The notes: generated by a model not told the origin, from the letters alone. Positions 1 to 9,133 are shown, numbered from the stretch's first letter. The stretch: 64,000 bases of DNA from Patiriisocius_A hiemis (GCF_031846325.1 NZ_JAVRHZ010000002.1:248001-312000); one strand, 5' to 3'. Made by a program: numbers and translations.

Positions 1-71
1 ATTGTGTTTTTATGGTTCGTCCACTTATCTGCTAAGGGTCCTTCTGGTATTTTAGAATCTAATATTGACAT
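1..71 (-). CDS. sdhA: Succinate dehydrogenase flavoprotein subunit, N-terminal fragment
   Basis: Only the first 23 codons lie in the window; the gene runs off the left edge. The start MSILDSKIPEGPLADKWTNH matches the N-terminus I know for Bacteroidota SdhA (about 670 residues). The flavoprotein carries covalent FAD and oxidises succinate to fumarate on the inner face of the cytoplasmic membrane. It follows sdhC with a gap of 10 bases on the same strand, the usual sdhC-sdhA-sdhB order. The FAD-binding motif lies outside the window, so the call rests on the N-terminal peptide and on context. Confidence 0.85.
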   Translation of the reverse strand, partial: MSILDSKIPEGPLADKWTNHKNT

Positions 72-81
72 AGCTTATATT

Positions 82-747
82 TTAGTGGGGTATTTGATTA
101 AAATGATGATATAGAGCAATAAAAATAAATCCTAGCGGAATTACAATTGCATAAAACTTAGTAAAACCTTGTAAAGCTTTTGAGTACTTATTATTAAACC
201 CTACACTCTGAAAAGCTGAAGAAAACCCATGCCATAAGTGAAACATAAGTAAAACAAAGGACAGCACATATAATCCCACTCTAACTGGGCTTTCAAACTT
301 ATGAACTGTCTCTGCATAATATCTTGTAGCATCTTCAGGATGAGACTCAATGTATTTGTGAATCATTTCAGGAATCCAAAAATCATAAAAATGCAATCCT
401 AAAAAAGCAAGGATTACTAGCCCTGAAATAATCATATTTCTTGAAGCCCAACTCGAATTAGTGCTTCCTGCATACTTCGCATATTTAACAACACGTGCAT
501 TTCTATTTTTAATTTCTAAAATAAATCCCATAACAAAATGAAATACTACTCCAAAAATTAGAATAGGCTGCAATAGTCCTTGTACAAGGCCATTTGTACC
601 CATAAAGTGGGACCAAGAGTTAAAAGTGTCCGGTGCAATTACCGAGGTAAAGTTTATAACAAAATGTTGTCCTAGGAAGAAAACCAGAAACAAACCAGAA
701 AGTGCCATAGCCACTTTTCTAGCAATTGAAGAATTTATTAATCCCAT
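82..747 (-). CDS. sdhC: Succinate dehydrogenase cytochrome b558 subunit
   Basis: A 221-residue membrane protein of the b558 family, which anchors SdhAB and passes electrons from succinate to menaquinone through two hemes b. About five hydrophobic helices are visible, near residues 12-35, 58-78, 104-122, 155-178 and 196-215. Histidines inside or next to helices (H28, H70, H119, H170, H173) are candidate heme ligands; which ones bind heme is inferred. It is the single large anchor subunit typical of Bacteroidota, where no separate SdhD is needed. It heads the sdhC-sdhA operon and has a well-spaced promoter just upstream. Confidence 0.92.
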   Translation of the reverse strand: MGLINSSIARKVAMALSGLFLVFFLGQHFVINFTSVIAPDTFNSWSHFMGTNGLVQGLLQPILIFGVVFHFVMGFILEIKNRNARVVKYAKYAGSTNSSWASRNMIISGLVILAFLGLHFYDFWIPEMIHKYIESHPEDATRYYAETVHKFESPVRVGLYVLSFVLLMFHLWHGFSSAFQSVGFNNKYSKALQGFTKFYAIVIPLGFIFIALYHHFNQIPH

Positions 748-779
748 TATGGTCGTGTTTTAGCTAAAATTTTGATATA

Positions 780-811
780 CAAAAATACGGCTCAAAAGGG
801 TGATTGCCAAA
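780..811 (-). promoter_or_regulatory. Bacteroidota-type promoter of sdhC
   Basis: Read on the minus strand there is a -33 TTTG (complement of 808-811), a 20-base spacer and a -7 TATTTTTG (complement of 780-787). This fits the TTTG-N19/20-TAnnTTTG consensus of the Bacteroidota primary sigma factor. The -7 box ends 33 bases before the sdhC start codon. The element lies inside a large inverted repeat that is also the likely terminator of the upstream gene. Confidence 0.7.
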
Positions 812-838
812 CAATCGTATTCCTTTTAAGCCGTATTT
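783..838 (-). terminator. Hairpin terminator of the BNR-repeat gene
   Basis: A 17-base inverted repeat with one mismatch: arms 783-799 and 822-838, AAATACGGCTCAAAAGG against AAATACGGCTTAAAAGG, with a loop of about 22 bases. On the minus strand the distal arm runs into TATTTTTG. It begins about 15 bases after the stop of the 855-3698 gene. The loop and distal arm also carry the sdhC promoter. Confidence 0.6.
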
Positions 839-854
839 AGAATTATTATAAATG

Positions 855-3698
855 CTATTTAATCTCTAACATAGTTTCAGCCATCATACCTCCCTGAGAA
901 ACGAGAATTTTATACATTCCCTTAGGCAAATAATATGTTCCGTTATCTGCCTTACTAACTGAAACATCTTTCTTCCCTAATGCCTTTCTCCCTTTTTCTG
1001 AAATAGATAAGTTATACTTAACAATGTTAATACCTTTATCAGTAGTTTCAGTCCATTCTTTTAATACAGTTCCGTCTTTAGTAGTTATTGAAATTTTAGC
1101 TTTATCACTATTAGGCACATAAAGTTGAATATCTTTATTTGGCTCAAAATAATCTCCAAATTGATTAAAACCAGTACTTCCCCATCTTCTTGAAGTTCGA
1201 ACTGGAGAAGTTTCAGCTACTAAAACTTGGTTCATGTTTACAGTTGAAAGTTGCTGAAGTAAAGTAATATCTGCTACATAAATAGAACGACCATGTGTTC
1301 CTACCACTAAGTCTTTATCTCTTTTCTGAATTACTAAATCATGCATGGCAACATTAGGTAAGTCGCTCCCAAAAAGTTCCCAGCTATCCCCTCTATTGAA
1401 TGAAACATACAGCCCATTATCTGTACCTGCATATAAAATATTCTCATTTTCTGGATCTTCCTTAACTACATTTACTGGAGATGCTGGCATATTACTCGCA
1501 ATAGATTTCCATGTAGCTCCATAATTTTCAGAAACATAAATATAAGAGGTAAAGTCATCCCAGCGATACCCGTTTAAAGCAACATACACTCTTTCTTTTT
1601 TGTGGCTTGAAGCAACTACTCTACTTACCCATAAATCCTTTGGAAAAGAAGTTGAAACTTTTGTCCAACTACCGCCTCCATTTTTGGTAACATGTACTAA
1701 CCCATCATCACTCCCAACATAAATAAGTCCGAATTGAAATGGTGACTCTGAAATACTTGATAGTGTCCCATAAGCAACATTACCTGGCTTTCCACCATTG
1801 GTTAAATCTCCAGATATAGCCTCCCAATCGTTGCCTTGATTCATGCTTCGCATAAGTTTATTCCCCCCTAAATACAATATATCTTGGTTGTGGGCACTTA
1901 ATAAAATTGGTGTTTGCCAATTAAATCGATACGGACTTTCACCTAATTCATGTTTTGGCTGAATGTATTTCTGACCATTATTCTCTAAATCTAATCTAAA
2001 GTAGTTTCCAAACTGAAATCCAGTATATACAATATTACTATTTCGGTTATCTATCTCTATCTGCATTCCATCACCCCCCATAATAGATTTGTATGGGTAT
2101 TGGCCACTTTGGTGCCAACCTATATTTGGAGAATATGTATGAGGTCCTTTCCATACACCATTATCCTGCAATCCTCCATAGACATTGTATGGTTTTTCGT
2201 TATCTACATTAATGGCATAAAATTGCCCCACGGAAGGTTGATTGTTTTTAATCCAGTTTTCACCGTCATCGTAGGAGATATTAATTCCACCATCGTTACC
2301 ATCTATTAAATGTCCTGGTTTATCTGGGTTAACCCATAACGCATGGTGATCTGCATGTACATTAGACGCCGAAATAGAAATAAATGTTTTTCCTCCGTCT
2401 TTAGACTTTAAAATTGGGACTCCATAAATATAGATTCCATCTTTGTTATTAGGGTCTACATGAATTTTTCCGAAGTAATACCCGTAGCTAAAATAAATTC
2501 CATCTAAGTAGTTATCATGTGTTTTCTTCCATGTTTTTCCGCCATCGGTACTTTTATAAACCTCAGCTCCAATAACAGGCGTGTCAAACAGCATTGAATT
2601 AGCATCTTCAAGATATTTTGCTAAATCTATAGGTTTTACTGATCCTCCACGAACCATATTTTTCACACTCTCTGCGGTATATTTTTCTTGAAAACCATTA
2701 GTTCGTAAAAAAGTTTTTAGCTTTTTGTTTTCAAGATTTAAAAAATCTTGTGATGAAATTGTTTTAAAGTCATCTTTAATTAATGATTCATTAGTACTTT
2801 GAGAATTGCTTGCCTTTCTTCTGTTTTGGTTATCATGAATGGCGTATACTGTATTTTCATCATAAATAGCTAGTCCTATTCTACCTGTTCCTTCACCAGT
2901 AGGGAAATCACTATTTGGAGTAGATACTTTTGTCCAAGTACTACCTGCGTCTATACTTTTATAAATACCACTCCCAGGACCATCCCCTTTAAAGTTCCAG
3001 GCTTTTCTGTCCTTATCCCAAGAAGAAGCATACATAAGATTAAAATTTGATGGGTCATGTACCATTTCAATTATACCTGACTGATTGTTTACAAAAAGGG
3101 TCTTTTTCCAAGTTTTACCACCATCTGTAGATTTATAAATTCCTCTATCCGTATTAGTAGAATATAAATGTCCAACAGCACTTACTACAATTTCATTAGA
3201 ATCGTCGGGGTTTATTAGTATACTACTTATATGATGGCTATCAATAAGCCCCATAGAGTTCCATGTTTTTCCATTATCGTTTGATTGCAATAAACCAATA
3301 CCAGCATAACTTGAGCGAGATGCATTCACCTCTCCAGTACCCACCCAAATGCTTCTTGTGTTCCAATCTACAGCTAAGCTTCCTACATTTTGAGTTGGGC
3401 TGGTATCTAAAATAGGCTCGAAGGTTGTTCCATTATTTTTGGTGTGCCAAACACCTCCACTAGCATAACCAACGTAGAATTCAATTGGGTTTTTGGGGTT
3501 TACAGCAATCGCTGTTACACGCCCACTCATGATTGAGGGACCTATATTTTTAAAAGGAAGGTTTTTAACAATAGAGTTCTTTAAAAGCGCATCCTTTTGT
3601 TGCAATGCTTGCTCTACTTTGGCCGCAGATGTTGCTGGTTGTTGTGCAAAAGTTAATGTTGAAAAAAGTAAGGAGAATAATAATACTGTGAGTCTCAT
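855..3698 (-). CDS. Large secreted BNR/VPS10-type beta-propeller protein
   Basis: A 947-residue protein with a signal peptide at 1-18 (cleavage near TFAQ|Q). Many BNR/Asp-box motifs of the form S.DGGKTW or S.DNGKTW occur along it (for example KSTDGGKTW twice, QSNDNGKTW, KSIDAGSTW), so it should form one or two sortilin/VPS10-like propellers. Such proteins are often annotated as glycosyl hydrolase, but I see no catalytic residues that prove this. The C-terminal region of about 120 residues is beta-rich and ends without a T9SS sorting signal, so the protein is periplasmic or uses another export route. It is monocistronic, with its own terminator. Substrate is unknown. Confidence 0.8.
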   Translation of the reverse strand: MRLTVLLFSLLFSTLTFAQQPATSAAKVEQALQQKDALLKNSIVKNLPFKNIGPSIMSGRVTAIAVNPKNPIEFYVGYASGGVWHTKNNGTTFEPILDTSPTQNVGSLAVDWNTRSIWVGTGEVNASRSSYAGIGLLQSNDNGKTWNSMGLIDSHHISSILINPDDSNEIVVSAVGHLYSTNTDRGIYKSTDGGKTWKKTLFVNNQSGIIEMVHDPSNFNLMYASSWDKDRKAWNFKGDGPGSGIYKSIDAGSTWTKVSTPNSDFPTGEGTGRIGLAIYDENTVYAIHDNQNRRKASNSQSTNESLIKDDFKTISSQDFLNLENKKLKTFLRTNGFQEKYTAESVKNMVRGGSVKPIDLAKYLEDANSMLFDTPVIGAEVYKSTDGGKTWKKTHDNYLDGIYFSYGYYFGKIHVDPNNKDGIYIYGVPILKSKDGGKTFISISASNVHADHHALWVNPDKPGHLIDGNDGGINISYDDGENWIKNNQPSVGQFYAINVDNEKPYNVYGGLQDNGVWKGPHTYSPNIGWHQSGQYPYKSIMGGDGMQIEIDNRNSNIVYTGFQFGNYFRLDLENNGQKYIQPKHELGESPYRFNWQTPILLSAHNQDILYLGGNKLMRSMNQGNDWEAISGDLTNGGKPGNVAYGTLSSISESPFQFGLIYVGSDDGLVHVTKNGGGSWTKVSTSFPKDLWVSRVVASSHKKERVYVALNGYRWDDFTSYIYVSENYGATWKSIASNMPASPVNVVKEDPENENILYAGTDNGLYVSFNRGDSWELFGSDLPNVAMHDLVIQKRDKDLVVGTHGRSIYVADITLLQQLSTVNMNQVLVAETSPVRTSRRWGSTGFNQFGDYFEPNKDIQLYVPNSDKAKISITTKDGTVLKEWTETTDKGINIVKYNLSISEKGRKALGKKDVSVSKADNGTYYLPKGMYKILVSQGGMMAETMLEIK

Positions 3699-3821
3699 AA
3701 TTTTTTGGTGGTTTTAAATAGGATGTTGAAAGTACACAAACAGGTCTCAAAAGCAAAATTTTTGAAACAAGTTTAACAAGTCTATTCTTTTTAAACTCAT
3801 TGAATTTCTTGTATTTTTGAT

Positions 3822-3829
3822 GAAAATCG
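3822..3829 (+). promoter_or_regulatory. -7 box upstream of pepP
   Basis: TATTTTTG matches the Bacteroidota -7 consensus TAnnTTTG and lies 64 bases before the chosen ATG. Twenty bases upstream is a TTTT rather than a perfect TTTG -33 box. It serves the divergent aminopeptidase gene. Confidence 0.5.
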
Positions 3830-3893
3830 ATTTATTAACATCGCTTCCTATACTTGGAACAAAAAAGCTATGCCGCTTAGGCGGAACACAGAT

Positions 3894-5186
3894 ATGAAAT
3901 ACCACCCAATAGACAGAAACCTCTTTATAAAAAACAGAAAAAACTTTATGGCACAACTAAAGCCTAAAAGTCTTGCCGTTTTTAACAGCAATGATATATA
4001 TACTATTGGAGCCGATAGTACTATGCCGTTTCAACAATCTAGGGACTTATTTTATTTAAGTGGTGTAGATCAAGAGGAGAGTATTCTATTATTATTTCCA
4101 GATGCTGTAGAAGAAAAAAATAGAGAAGTACTCTTCTTAAAGGAAACTAACGAGCACATTGCTGTTTGGGAAGGTGAAAAATTGACTAAAGAGCGTGCCC
4201 TTGAAACTACAGGTATAAAAACTGTGTATTGGCTACAAGAGTTTGACAAAGTGTTTTTTGAATTAATGACACAAGCAGAAACTATATACTTTAACACCAA
4301 TGAACATTACCGTCAATCTGTTGAGACCGAAACAAGAGAGGACCGTTTTATAAAAGCAACAAAGGCAAAATTTCCTGCACATAATTGGGCTAAAAGTAAT
4401 CCTATATTACAACGTCTTCGCTCTGTAAAAGACGCCATAGAGTTAGACATTATGCAACAAGCTTGTACTATAACAGAAAAAGGATTTAAGCGAGTGTTAG
4501 GCTTTGTAAAGCCTGATGTTTGGGAGCATGAAATTGAAGCAGAATACATGCATGAGTTTTTAAGAAACCGCTCTAAGGGATTTGCTTACACTCCAATTAT
4601 TGCAAGTGGTAATAATGCCAACGTATTACATTATATAGAAAACAATCAACAATGTAAAGCAGGCGATTTAATTTTAATGGATGTTGGGGCTGAATATGCT
4701 AATTACAGTAGCGATATGTCACGTACTATTCCAGTAAGCGGAAAATTTACGCAGCGACAAAAAGAGGTTTACAATGCTGTAAATAGAGTTAAAAACGATG
4801 CAACAAAGTTGTTGGTTCCTGGTACACTTTGGAAAGAATATCATATAGAAGTTGGTAAATTAATGACAAGCGAGCTTCTTGGACTTGGGCTTCTCGATAA
4901 AGCAGATGTGCAAAATGAAAATCCAGACTGGCCAGCCTATAAAAAATACTTTATGCATGGCACCTCACACCATATTGGCCTAGACACACATGACTATGGA
5001 ATTTTATGGGAACCAATGCAAGCTAATCAAGTATTTACAGTTGAGCCTGGTATTTATATCCCTGATGAAGGTTTCGGAATACGACTAGAAGATGATGTTG
5101 TTATTCAAGAAAAAGGAGAACCATTTAATTTAATGCGCAATATCCCAATTGAAGCAGAAGAGATTGAGGATATTATGAATTCGTAA
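3894..5186 (+). CDS. pepP: Xaa-Pro aminopeptidase (M24B, aminopeptidase P)
   Basis: Removes the N-terminal residue from peptides with proline at position two. It has 430 residues: an N-terminal creatinase-like domain (about 1-165) and a C-terminal pita-bread metallopeptidase domain. The dinuclear metal ligands are visible as the Asp pair in MDVGAEYANYSSDMSRT, the His in HGTSHHIG, and the Glu residues in VEPGIY and RLEDDVV. I chose the ATG at 3894 (MKYHPIDRNLF) over an upstream ATG at 3870, because the N-terminus I know from flavobacterial homologues starts there and the extra eight residues look non-coding. The RDD gene follows closely and is probably co-transcribed. Confidence 0.9.
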   Translation: MKYHPIDRNLFIKNRKNFMAQLKPKSLAVFNSNDIYTIGADSTMPFQQSRDLFYLSGVDQEESILLLFPDAVEEKNREVLFLKETNEHIAVWEGEKLTKERALETTGIKTVYWLQEFDKVFFELMTQAETIYFNTNEHYRQSVETETREDRFIKATKAKFPAHNWAKSNPILQRLRSVKDAIELDIMQQACTITEKGFKRVLGFVKPDVWEHEIEAEYMHEFLRNRSKGFAYTPIIASGNNANVLHYIENNQQCKAGDLILMDVGAEYANYSSDMSRTIPVSGKFTQRQKEVYNAVNRVKNDATKLLVPGTLWKEYHIEVGKLMTSELLGLGLLDKADVQNENPDWPAYKKYFMHGTSHHIGLDTHDYGILWEPMQANQVFTVEPGIYIPDEGFGIRLEDDVVIQEKGEPFNLMRNIPIEAEEIEDIMNS

Positions 5187-5195
5187 TTATAAAGT

Positions 5196-5618
5196 ATTAA
5201 TACAAATCCAAACATAATAAGACGAATTATTGCTGGTCTAATAGATTATTCTATTATTTATGGGTTTTTACTTTTTTTTGTTTTCACTTATGGGCAACCA
5301 AATAATGATGGAGGTTATTCAATAAGTGGTTTTCCCTCATTTGCGCCAATTTGTTTTTGGTTTTTAATGACAGTTGGTTTTGAAAGTGGACTAGGCGGCA
5401 CGATTGGTAATTCACTAGTAGGCTTAAAGGCTATTCCTTTAAATGGAAATAATAGAAAACTAACTTTTATAGAATCCTTAAAGCGACATTTACTTGACCC
5501 TGTTGACATGTTCTTTTTTGGACTCGTTGGCATTGTAACAATAAATAATACTAAAAATAATCAACGAGTTGGGGATATCTGGGCAAAAACTATAGTTGTC
5601 CCATTAAAATCAAGTTGA
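5196..5618 (+). CDS. RDD-family membrane protein with an apparent ATT start
   Basis: About 140 residues with three hydrophobic segments. The RDD signatures are present: RRIIAGLIDY in the first helix, NSLVGLKA in the middle and QRVGDIWAKT near the end. The first in-frame ATG (5367) falls after the first helix and would delete the defining Arg and Asp. The frame opens after a TAA at 5190-5192 and the best initiator is ATT at 5196, giving a (M)NTNPNIIRRIIAG start 9 bases after the pepP stop. Either a rare ATT initiator is used or the start has been lost by mutation. The function of RDD proteins is generally unknown. The 3' end overlaps the convergent brnQ by 9 bases. Confidence 0.7.
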   Translation: MNTNPNIIRRIIAGLIDYSIIYGFLLFFVFTYGQPNNDGGYSISGFPSFAPICFWFLMTVGFESGLGGTIGNSLVGLKAIPLNGNNRKLTFIESLKRHLLDPVDMFFFGLVGIVTINNTKNNQRVGDIWAKTIVVPLKSS

Positions 5619-6890
5619 TTCTTGTTTTTTTCTCAATTCAAATAATTGAATAGTTAAGAAAACTATTAACGCAGGCAGTACCCAACCCATACCTTCTTGA
5701 GAAAGAGGGATAAATTTAGTTACACTATCTAGACTCCCTTCAGCAAGGAAAAACTGTAAAAAATCTGGGATACTAAAAAGTATTGTTGCTATGGTTACTG
5801 CCCTAAAAACAAGAGGCGGTACTAATTTCTTAGGAAGCACATTCAATATAATTAAAACAATAGTTATTGGATAAATAAACAGTAAAATAGGAAGTGCAAC
5901 GTCTATAATGTAATGTACTTCAAATTGACCAATTGCAACACCCAAAATACAGCCTAAAACACCTGTTATTGTGTATGCCTTTTGAGAATTATTTGCTAGT
6001 CCTTTTACAAAATCTGCTGTTCCCGTAACAATACCAACCGCTGTTGTAAAACAAGCTAGAGCTACTAGAACAGCTAAAAATGCTGTGCCTATATCCCCAA
6101 GGGCATTGGTGCTTAATTGTGTAAGAAGTAGCACCCTGTCTTCAACCATAATAGTATCACTATAATGAGCCCCAAGTGCAATTAGACCTCCGTAAATAAG
6201 CAACAAACCCAAACCTGCGATAAAGCCTGCTTTACCTATCATTTTTTTCTTTTCTTCGAAGTTATAAGTTCCCTGTAGCGCAAAAGAAATTACAATTATT
6301 CCACCAACAACGACACCTCCAATAGCATCAAATGTTTGGTAGCCTTCTAAAATTCCACTAGTAAAAGTATTTTCAAAAATACTCCCGCGTACACTACTTA
6401 CATCTCCAAAAAGTCCAATAGATATAATAGCCAAAAGCAATACAATAATTAAAGGAGTTAAAAACTTTCCAATAAGGCTTAGGATTTTGGTTCGGTTTAA
6501 AACAAAAATTAATACTAGTGCAAAATAGATAACACTTAACCAAAGAGAAGACATTTCAAAGTAAGGTGCAATTGTCATTTCATAGGTTACAGAAGCTGTC
6601 CTAGGTGAAGGCAACGTAACGGAGATAGCATAGATTAAAACTGCATAAATAATAGCAAATACAGGTGAAATCTTTGATGCAAAATCTAAAATTGTTCCTT
6701 GCAACCTTGCATGACCATAAATTGCCAAAATAGGTATTATTACCGCCGAAATCAAAAACCCAACTAAAACCCAAATCCAATTTTCGCCAGCATTATACCC
6801 TAAAAAAGGTGGAAGAATAAGGTTTCCTGCACCAAAAAAAAGGGAAAACAAAGCAAATGCTGTAATAAAGGTTTGTTTAGTCTGTGACAT
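5610..6890 (-). CDS. brnQ: Branched-chain amino acid transport carrier BrnQ (LIVCS family)
   Basis: A cation-coupled importer of leucine, isoleucine and valine. It has 426 residues and about 12 hydrophobic helices. The N-terminus TAFALFSLFFGAGNLILPP, with the FGAGNLI(F/L)PP motif, is diagnostic of the family. The start at 6890 (MSQTKQTF) places this motif correctly; a 35-residue upstream extension would run through the divergent promoter region and into the neighbouring hydrolase gene. It is divergent from the hydrolase gene with a gap of 30 bases, and convergent and slightly overlapping with the RDD gene. Confidence 0.92.
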   Translation of the reverse strand: MSQTKQTFITAFALFSLFFGAGNLILPPFLGYNAGENWIWVLVGFLISAVIIPILAIYGHARLQGTILDFASKISPVFAIIYAVLIYAISVTLPSPRTASVTYEMTIAPYFEMSSLWLSVIYFALVLIFVLNRTKILSLIGKFLTPLIIVLLLAIISIGLFGDVSSVRGSIFENTFTSGILEGYQTFDAIGGVVVGGIIVISFALQGTYNFEEKKKMIGKAGFIAGLGLLLIYGGLIALGAHYSDTIMVEDRVLLLTQLSTNALGDIGTAFLAVLVALACFTTAVGIVTGTADFVKGLANNSQKAYTITGVLGCILGVAIGQFEVHYIIDVALPILLFIYPITIVLIILNVLPKKLVPPLVFRAVTIATILFSIPDFLQFFLAEGSLDSVTKFIPLSQEGMGWVLPALIVFLTIQLFELRKKQEST

Positions 6891-6920
6891 TAGCAGATAT
6901 TTGTTTGTCAAGATAGAAAA

Positions 6921-7688
6921 ATGATTTATCACTTTAACAATTCCGCTATTTTTTATAACATAAAAGGAACTGGAAAACCAATTGTTTTTTTGCATGGCTT
7001 TTTAGAAAGCAGCACTATGTGGTCTCCAATAGTTTCAGACTTTAATGACTACCAAGTAATACTAATTGACCTTCCGGGACATGGTAAAAGTGATGCTATT
7101 GCAAATAGCCATACTATGGAATTACAAGCAGAGGTTATCTTTACTATTCTAGAAAAAGAAAGCATTAACAAAGCCACTTTTGTAGGACACTCTATGGGTG
7201 GTTATGTATTACTTGCTATTGCTGAAAAATATCCAGAAATTATTTCAAAACTAATTTTACTAAATTCTACTTCTAAATTAGACAATCCAAAAAAAAAGAA
7301 AAACAGATCTAGAGCTATTGAAATAATTAAACGCAACAAAAAAGCATATGTTAGTATGGCAATAAGCAACCTTTTTTCAGAAGAAAACAGAGAAAAATAT
7401 AGGAGCGAAATAGAGAAACAAAAAGATGAGGCAAGTACTTTTTCTACTGAAGGAATAATCGCTTCCATTAAAGGACTAAGAGATAGAATTGACAGAACTA
7501 CTGTTTTAAAAGACTTTGCCAATGAAAAATACAGTATCGCAGGAATTGAGGATGTAATCATACCTATTGAAGATTCTCGCAACATAGCAACTACAACAAA
7601 TACAACTCTTTTTGAAGTAAAAACTGGGCATTTCTCGCTTTTAGAAAAACGCAAAGAAATTGTTAAAATATTGCATTTTATCGTATAA
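6921..7688 (+). CDS. Alpha/beta hydrolase
   Basis: A 255-residue soluble hydrolase. The oxyanion motif FLHGFLES (near 24-31), nucleophile elbow GHSMGG (near 88-93, Ser catalytic) and C-terminal TGHFSLLEK His are visible. The acid is probably the Asp near residue 212 (GIEDVIIP). The fold and triad resemble proline iminopeptidase and esterase relatives, but nothing in the sequence fixes the substrate. A lysine-rich cap occupies about residues 120-170. No signal peptide is seen, so it should be cytoplasmic. It is monocistronic and divergent from brnQ. Confidence 0.85.
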   Translation: MIYHFNNSAIFYNIKGTGKPIVFLHGFLESSTMWSPIVSDFNDYQVILIDLPGHGKSDAIANSHTMELQAEVIFTILEKESINKATFVGHSMGGYVLLAIAEKYPEIISKLILLNSTSKLDNPKKKKNRSRAIEIIKRNKKAYVSMAISNLFSEENREKYRSEIEKQKDEASTFSTEGIIASIKGLRDRIDRTTVLKDFANEKYSIAGIEDVIIPIEDSRNIATTTNTTLFEVKTGHFSLLEKRKEIVKILHFIV

Positions 7689-7845
7689 ATATGTTTTTAA
7701 TCCTATTTATTGATAAAAAATCACTACATTTACTATAACAAAAAAACTTAAAAGCTGTATTTAAAGATTTACAAGCCATCTCTCACCCCACTTAAAGCTT
7801 TCATGTTTTACTAATTGAATTGTAAAACTTCAATATATAAGAATC

Positions 7846-8049
7846 ATGAAAAACGTTAAATGTAAATTTAGAGGTCACAACATTGTTGCTAAGCATAATA
7901 CAAACATTATGCTTAAAGAATTTGAATGTATTGAATGCAAACAGGAATTTACCACCGATGGCTATGGTAGAATGGTAAAGCTAACCAGTTACTGGAAAGA
8001 AAACAATTTGCTTTTTAAACAATACTTTAAACAAAGAGCTGCGGTATAA
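7846..8049 (+). CDS. Small CxxC protein, DUF1660-like
   Basis: A 67-residue basic protein with Cys5, a RGHN segment and a CIEC pair near residues 27-30, which could form a small zinc site. It resembles the short DUF1660/prophage-protein family in its KCKxxGH...EFEC.EC pattern; this assignment is from memory and tentative. No phage genes surround it. It is followed at once by the convergent thiL stop. Its function is unknown. Confidence 0.6.
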   Translation: MKNVKCKFRGHNIVAKHNTNIMLKEFECIECKQEFTTDGYGRMVKLTSYWKENNLLFKQYFKQRAAV

Positions 8050-8055
8050 TAAACT

Positions 8056-9108
8056 TTACTCTTCACTCAAAGAGTTCCAACCTCTAGCAATTAAAGGAAT
8101 TTTTGTATTAGCCCTAGTAATTAAATGCATACCCTCTTTTTTGTCTGTAATATGCCCAATGACTGTAAGATGAGGGTTTGCTTTAATCTTTAAAAAGTCT
8201 TCTGTCTGTATAGTAAATAATAGCTCATAATCTTCGCCTCCGCTAAGTGCAACCGTTGTGCTGTCTAATTCAAATTCTTCACATGTTGCCATTACTTGAG
8301 GGTCAAGCGGTATTTTATCTTCGTATAAGTTACAGCCTACATCACTTTGTTTACAGATATGGATTATCTCAGATGAAAGCCCGTCACTAACATCTATCAT
8401 TGAAGTTGGTTTAACATCAAGTTCTGCCAATAAATTAGGAATGTCTTTTCTAGCTTCAGGTTTTAGCTGTCTCTCAACCAAATAAGTATAAGGTTCTAGG
8501 TCTGGTTGCGATTTTGGATTCACCTTGAAAACTTCTTTTTCTCTTTCTAATACTTGTAACCCTAAATATGCTGCTCCAACATCTCCTGTTACAACAATAA
8601 GATCATTTTCTTTTGCACCATTTCTATACACTACATCTATACTGTTTACAGTACCTATTGCTGTCACACTAATTATTAACCCTGAGGTTGATGAGGTAGT
8701 ATCCCCTCCAACTACATCAATATTATATTTTTTGGAAGCAAGCGTGATACCTGCATATAGTTCCTCAAGTGCTTCTACTGGAAATCTATTTGATACCGCT
8801 AAAGAAACTGTTATTTGAGTGGCGTTTGCATTCATAGCATAAATATCGCTTAGATTAACCATTACCGCTTTATAGCCTAGATGCTTTAGCGGCATATAAC
8901 TTAAATCAAAATGTACACCTTCCACCAATAAATCTGTAGAAATAACCACATTCTGGTTTTCAGAATAATTCAATACTGCAGCATCGTCACCAATCCCTTT
9001 AATAGTAGTTTCTTGCTCAATTGTAAAATGCTTAGTTAAATGATCTATTAAACCAAACTCCCCTAATTGAGAAATACTAGTCTTTGAATTATCCTTGTTT
9101 TCAAACAT
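8056..9108 (-). CDS. thiL: Thiamine-monophosphate kinase
   Basis: Phosphorylates thiamine monophosphate to thiamine diphosphate with ATP. It has 350 residues and an AIR-synthase-like two-domain fold. Family motifs are present: GIGDDAAVL near residue 40, DLLVEGVHFD, MNLSDI-like VMVNLSDIYAMNA, VVGGDTTSS, VTGDVGAAYLGL and IDVSDGLSSEI. SGGEDYELLF, near 280, is characteristic of ThiL. No other thiamine genes are nearby. It is monocistronic, with a -7 box about 20 bases upstream. Confidence 0.93.
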   Translation of the reverse strand: MFENKDNSKTSISQLGEFGLIDHLTKHFTIEQETTIKGIGDDAAVLNYSENQNVVISTDLLVEGVHFDLSYMPLKHLGYKAVMVNLSDIYAMNANATQITVSLAVSNRFPVEALEELYAGITLASKKYNIDVVGGDTTSSTSGLIISVTAIGTVNSIDVVYRNGAKENDLIVVTGDVGAAYLGLQVLEREKEVFKVNPKSQPDLEPYTYLVERQLKPEARKDIPNLLAELDVKPTSMIDVSDGLSSEIIHICKQSDVGCNLYEDKIPLDPQVMATCEEFELDSTTVALSGGEDYELLFTIQTEDFLKIKANPHLTVIGHITDKKEGMHLITRANTKIPLIARGWNSLSEE

Positions 9109-9125
9109 ATTATAAAATTATTTTG

Positions 9126-9133
9126 CAAAAATA
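9126..9133 (-). promoter_or_regulatory. -7 box of thiL
   Basis: On the minus strand TATTTTTG matches TAnnTTTG and ends 18 bases from the thiL ATG. A TTG-containing -33 candidate lies about 15 bases upstream of it, closer than ideal. Confidence 0.45.

Noticed and set aside
7202..7654. 150-codon open frame on the minus strand opposite the alpha/beta hydrolase gene
   Set aside because: It is antisense to a gene with a full catalytic triad, and its protein is a low-complexity Ser/Leu/Phe string typical of a shadow frame.
7846..8049. Prophage remnant suggested by the DUF1660-like small protein
   Set aside because: No integrase, structural phage gene or attachment repeat lies nearby; flanks are ordinary housekeeping genes.
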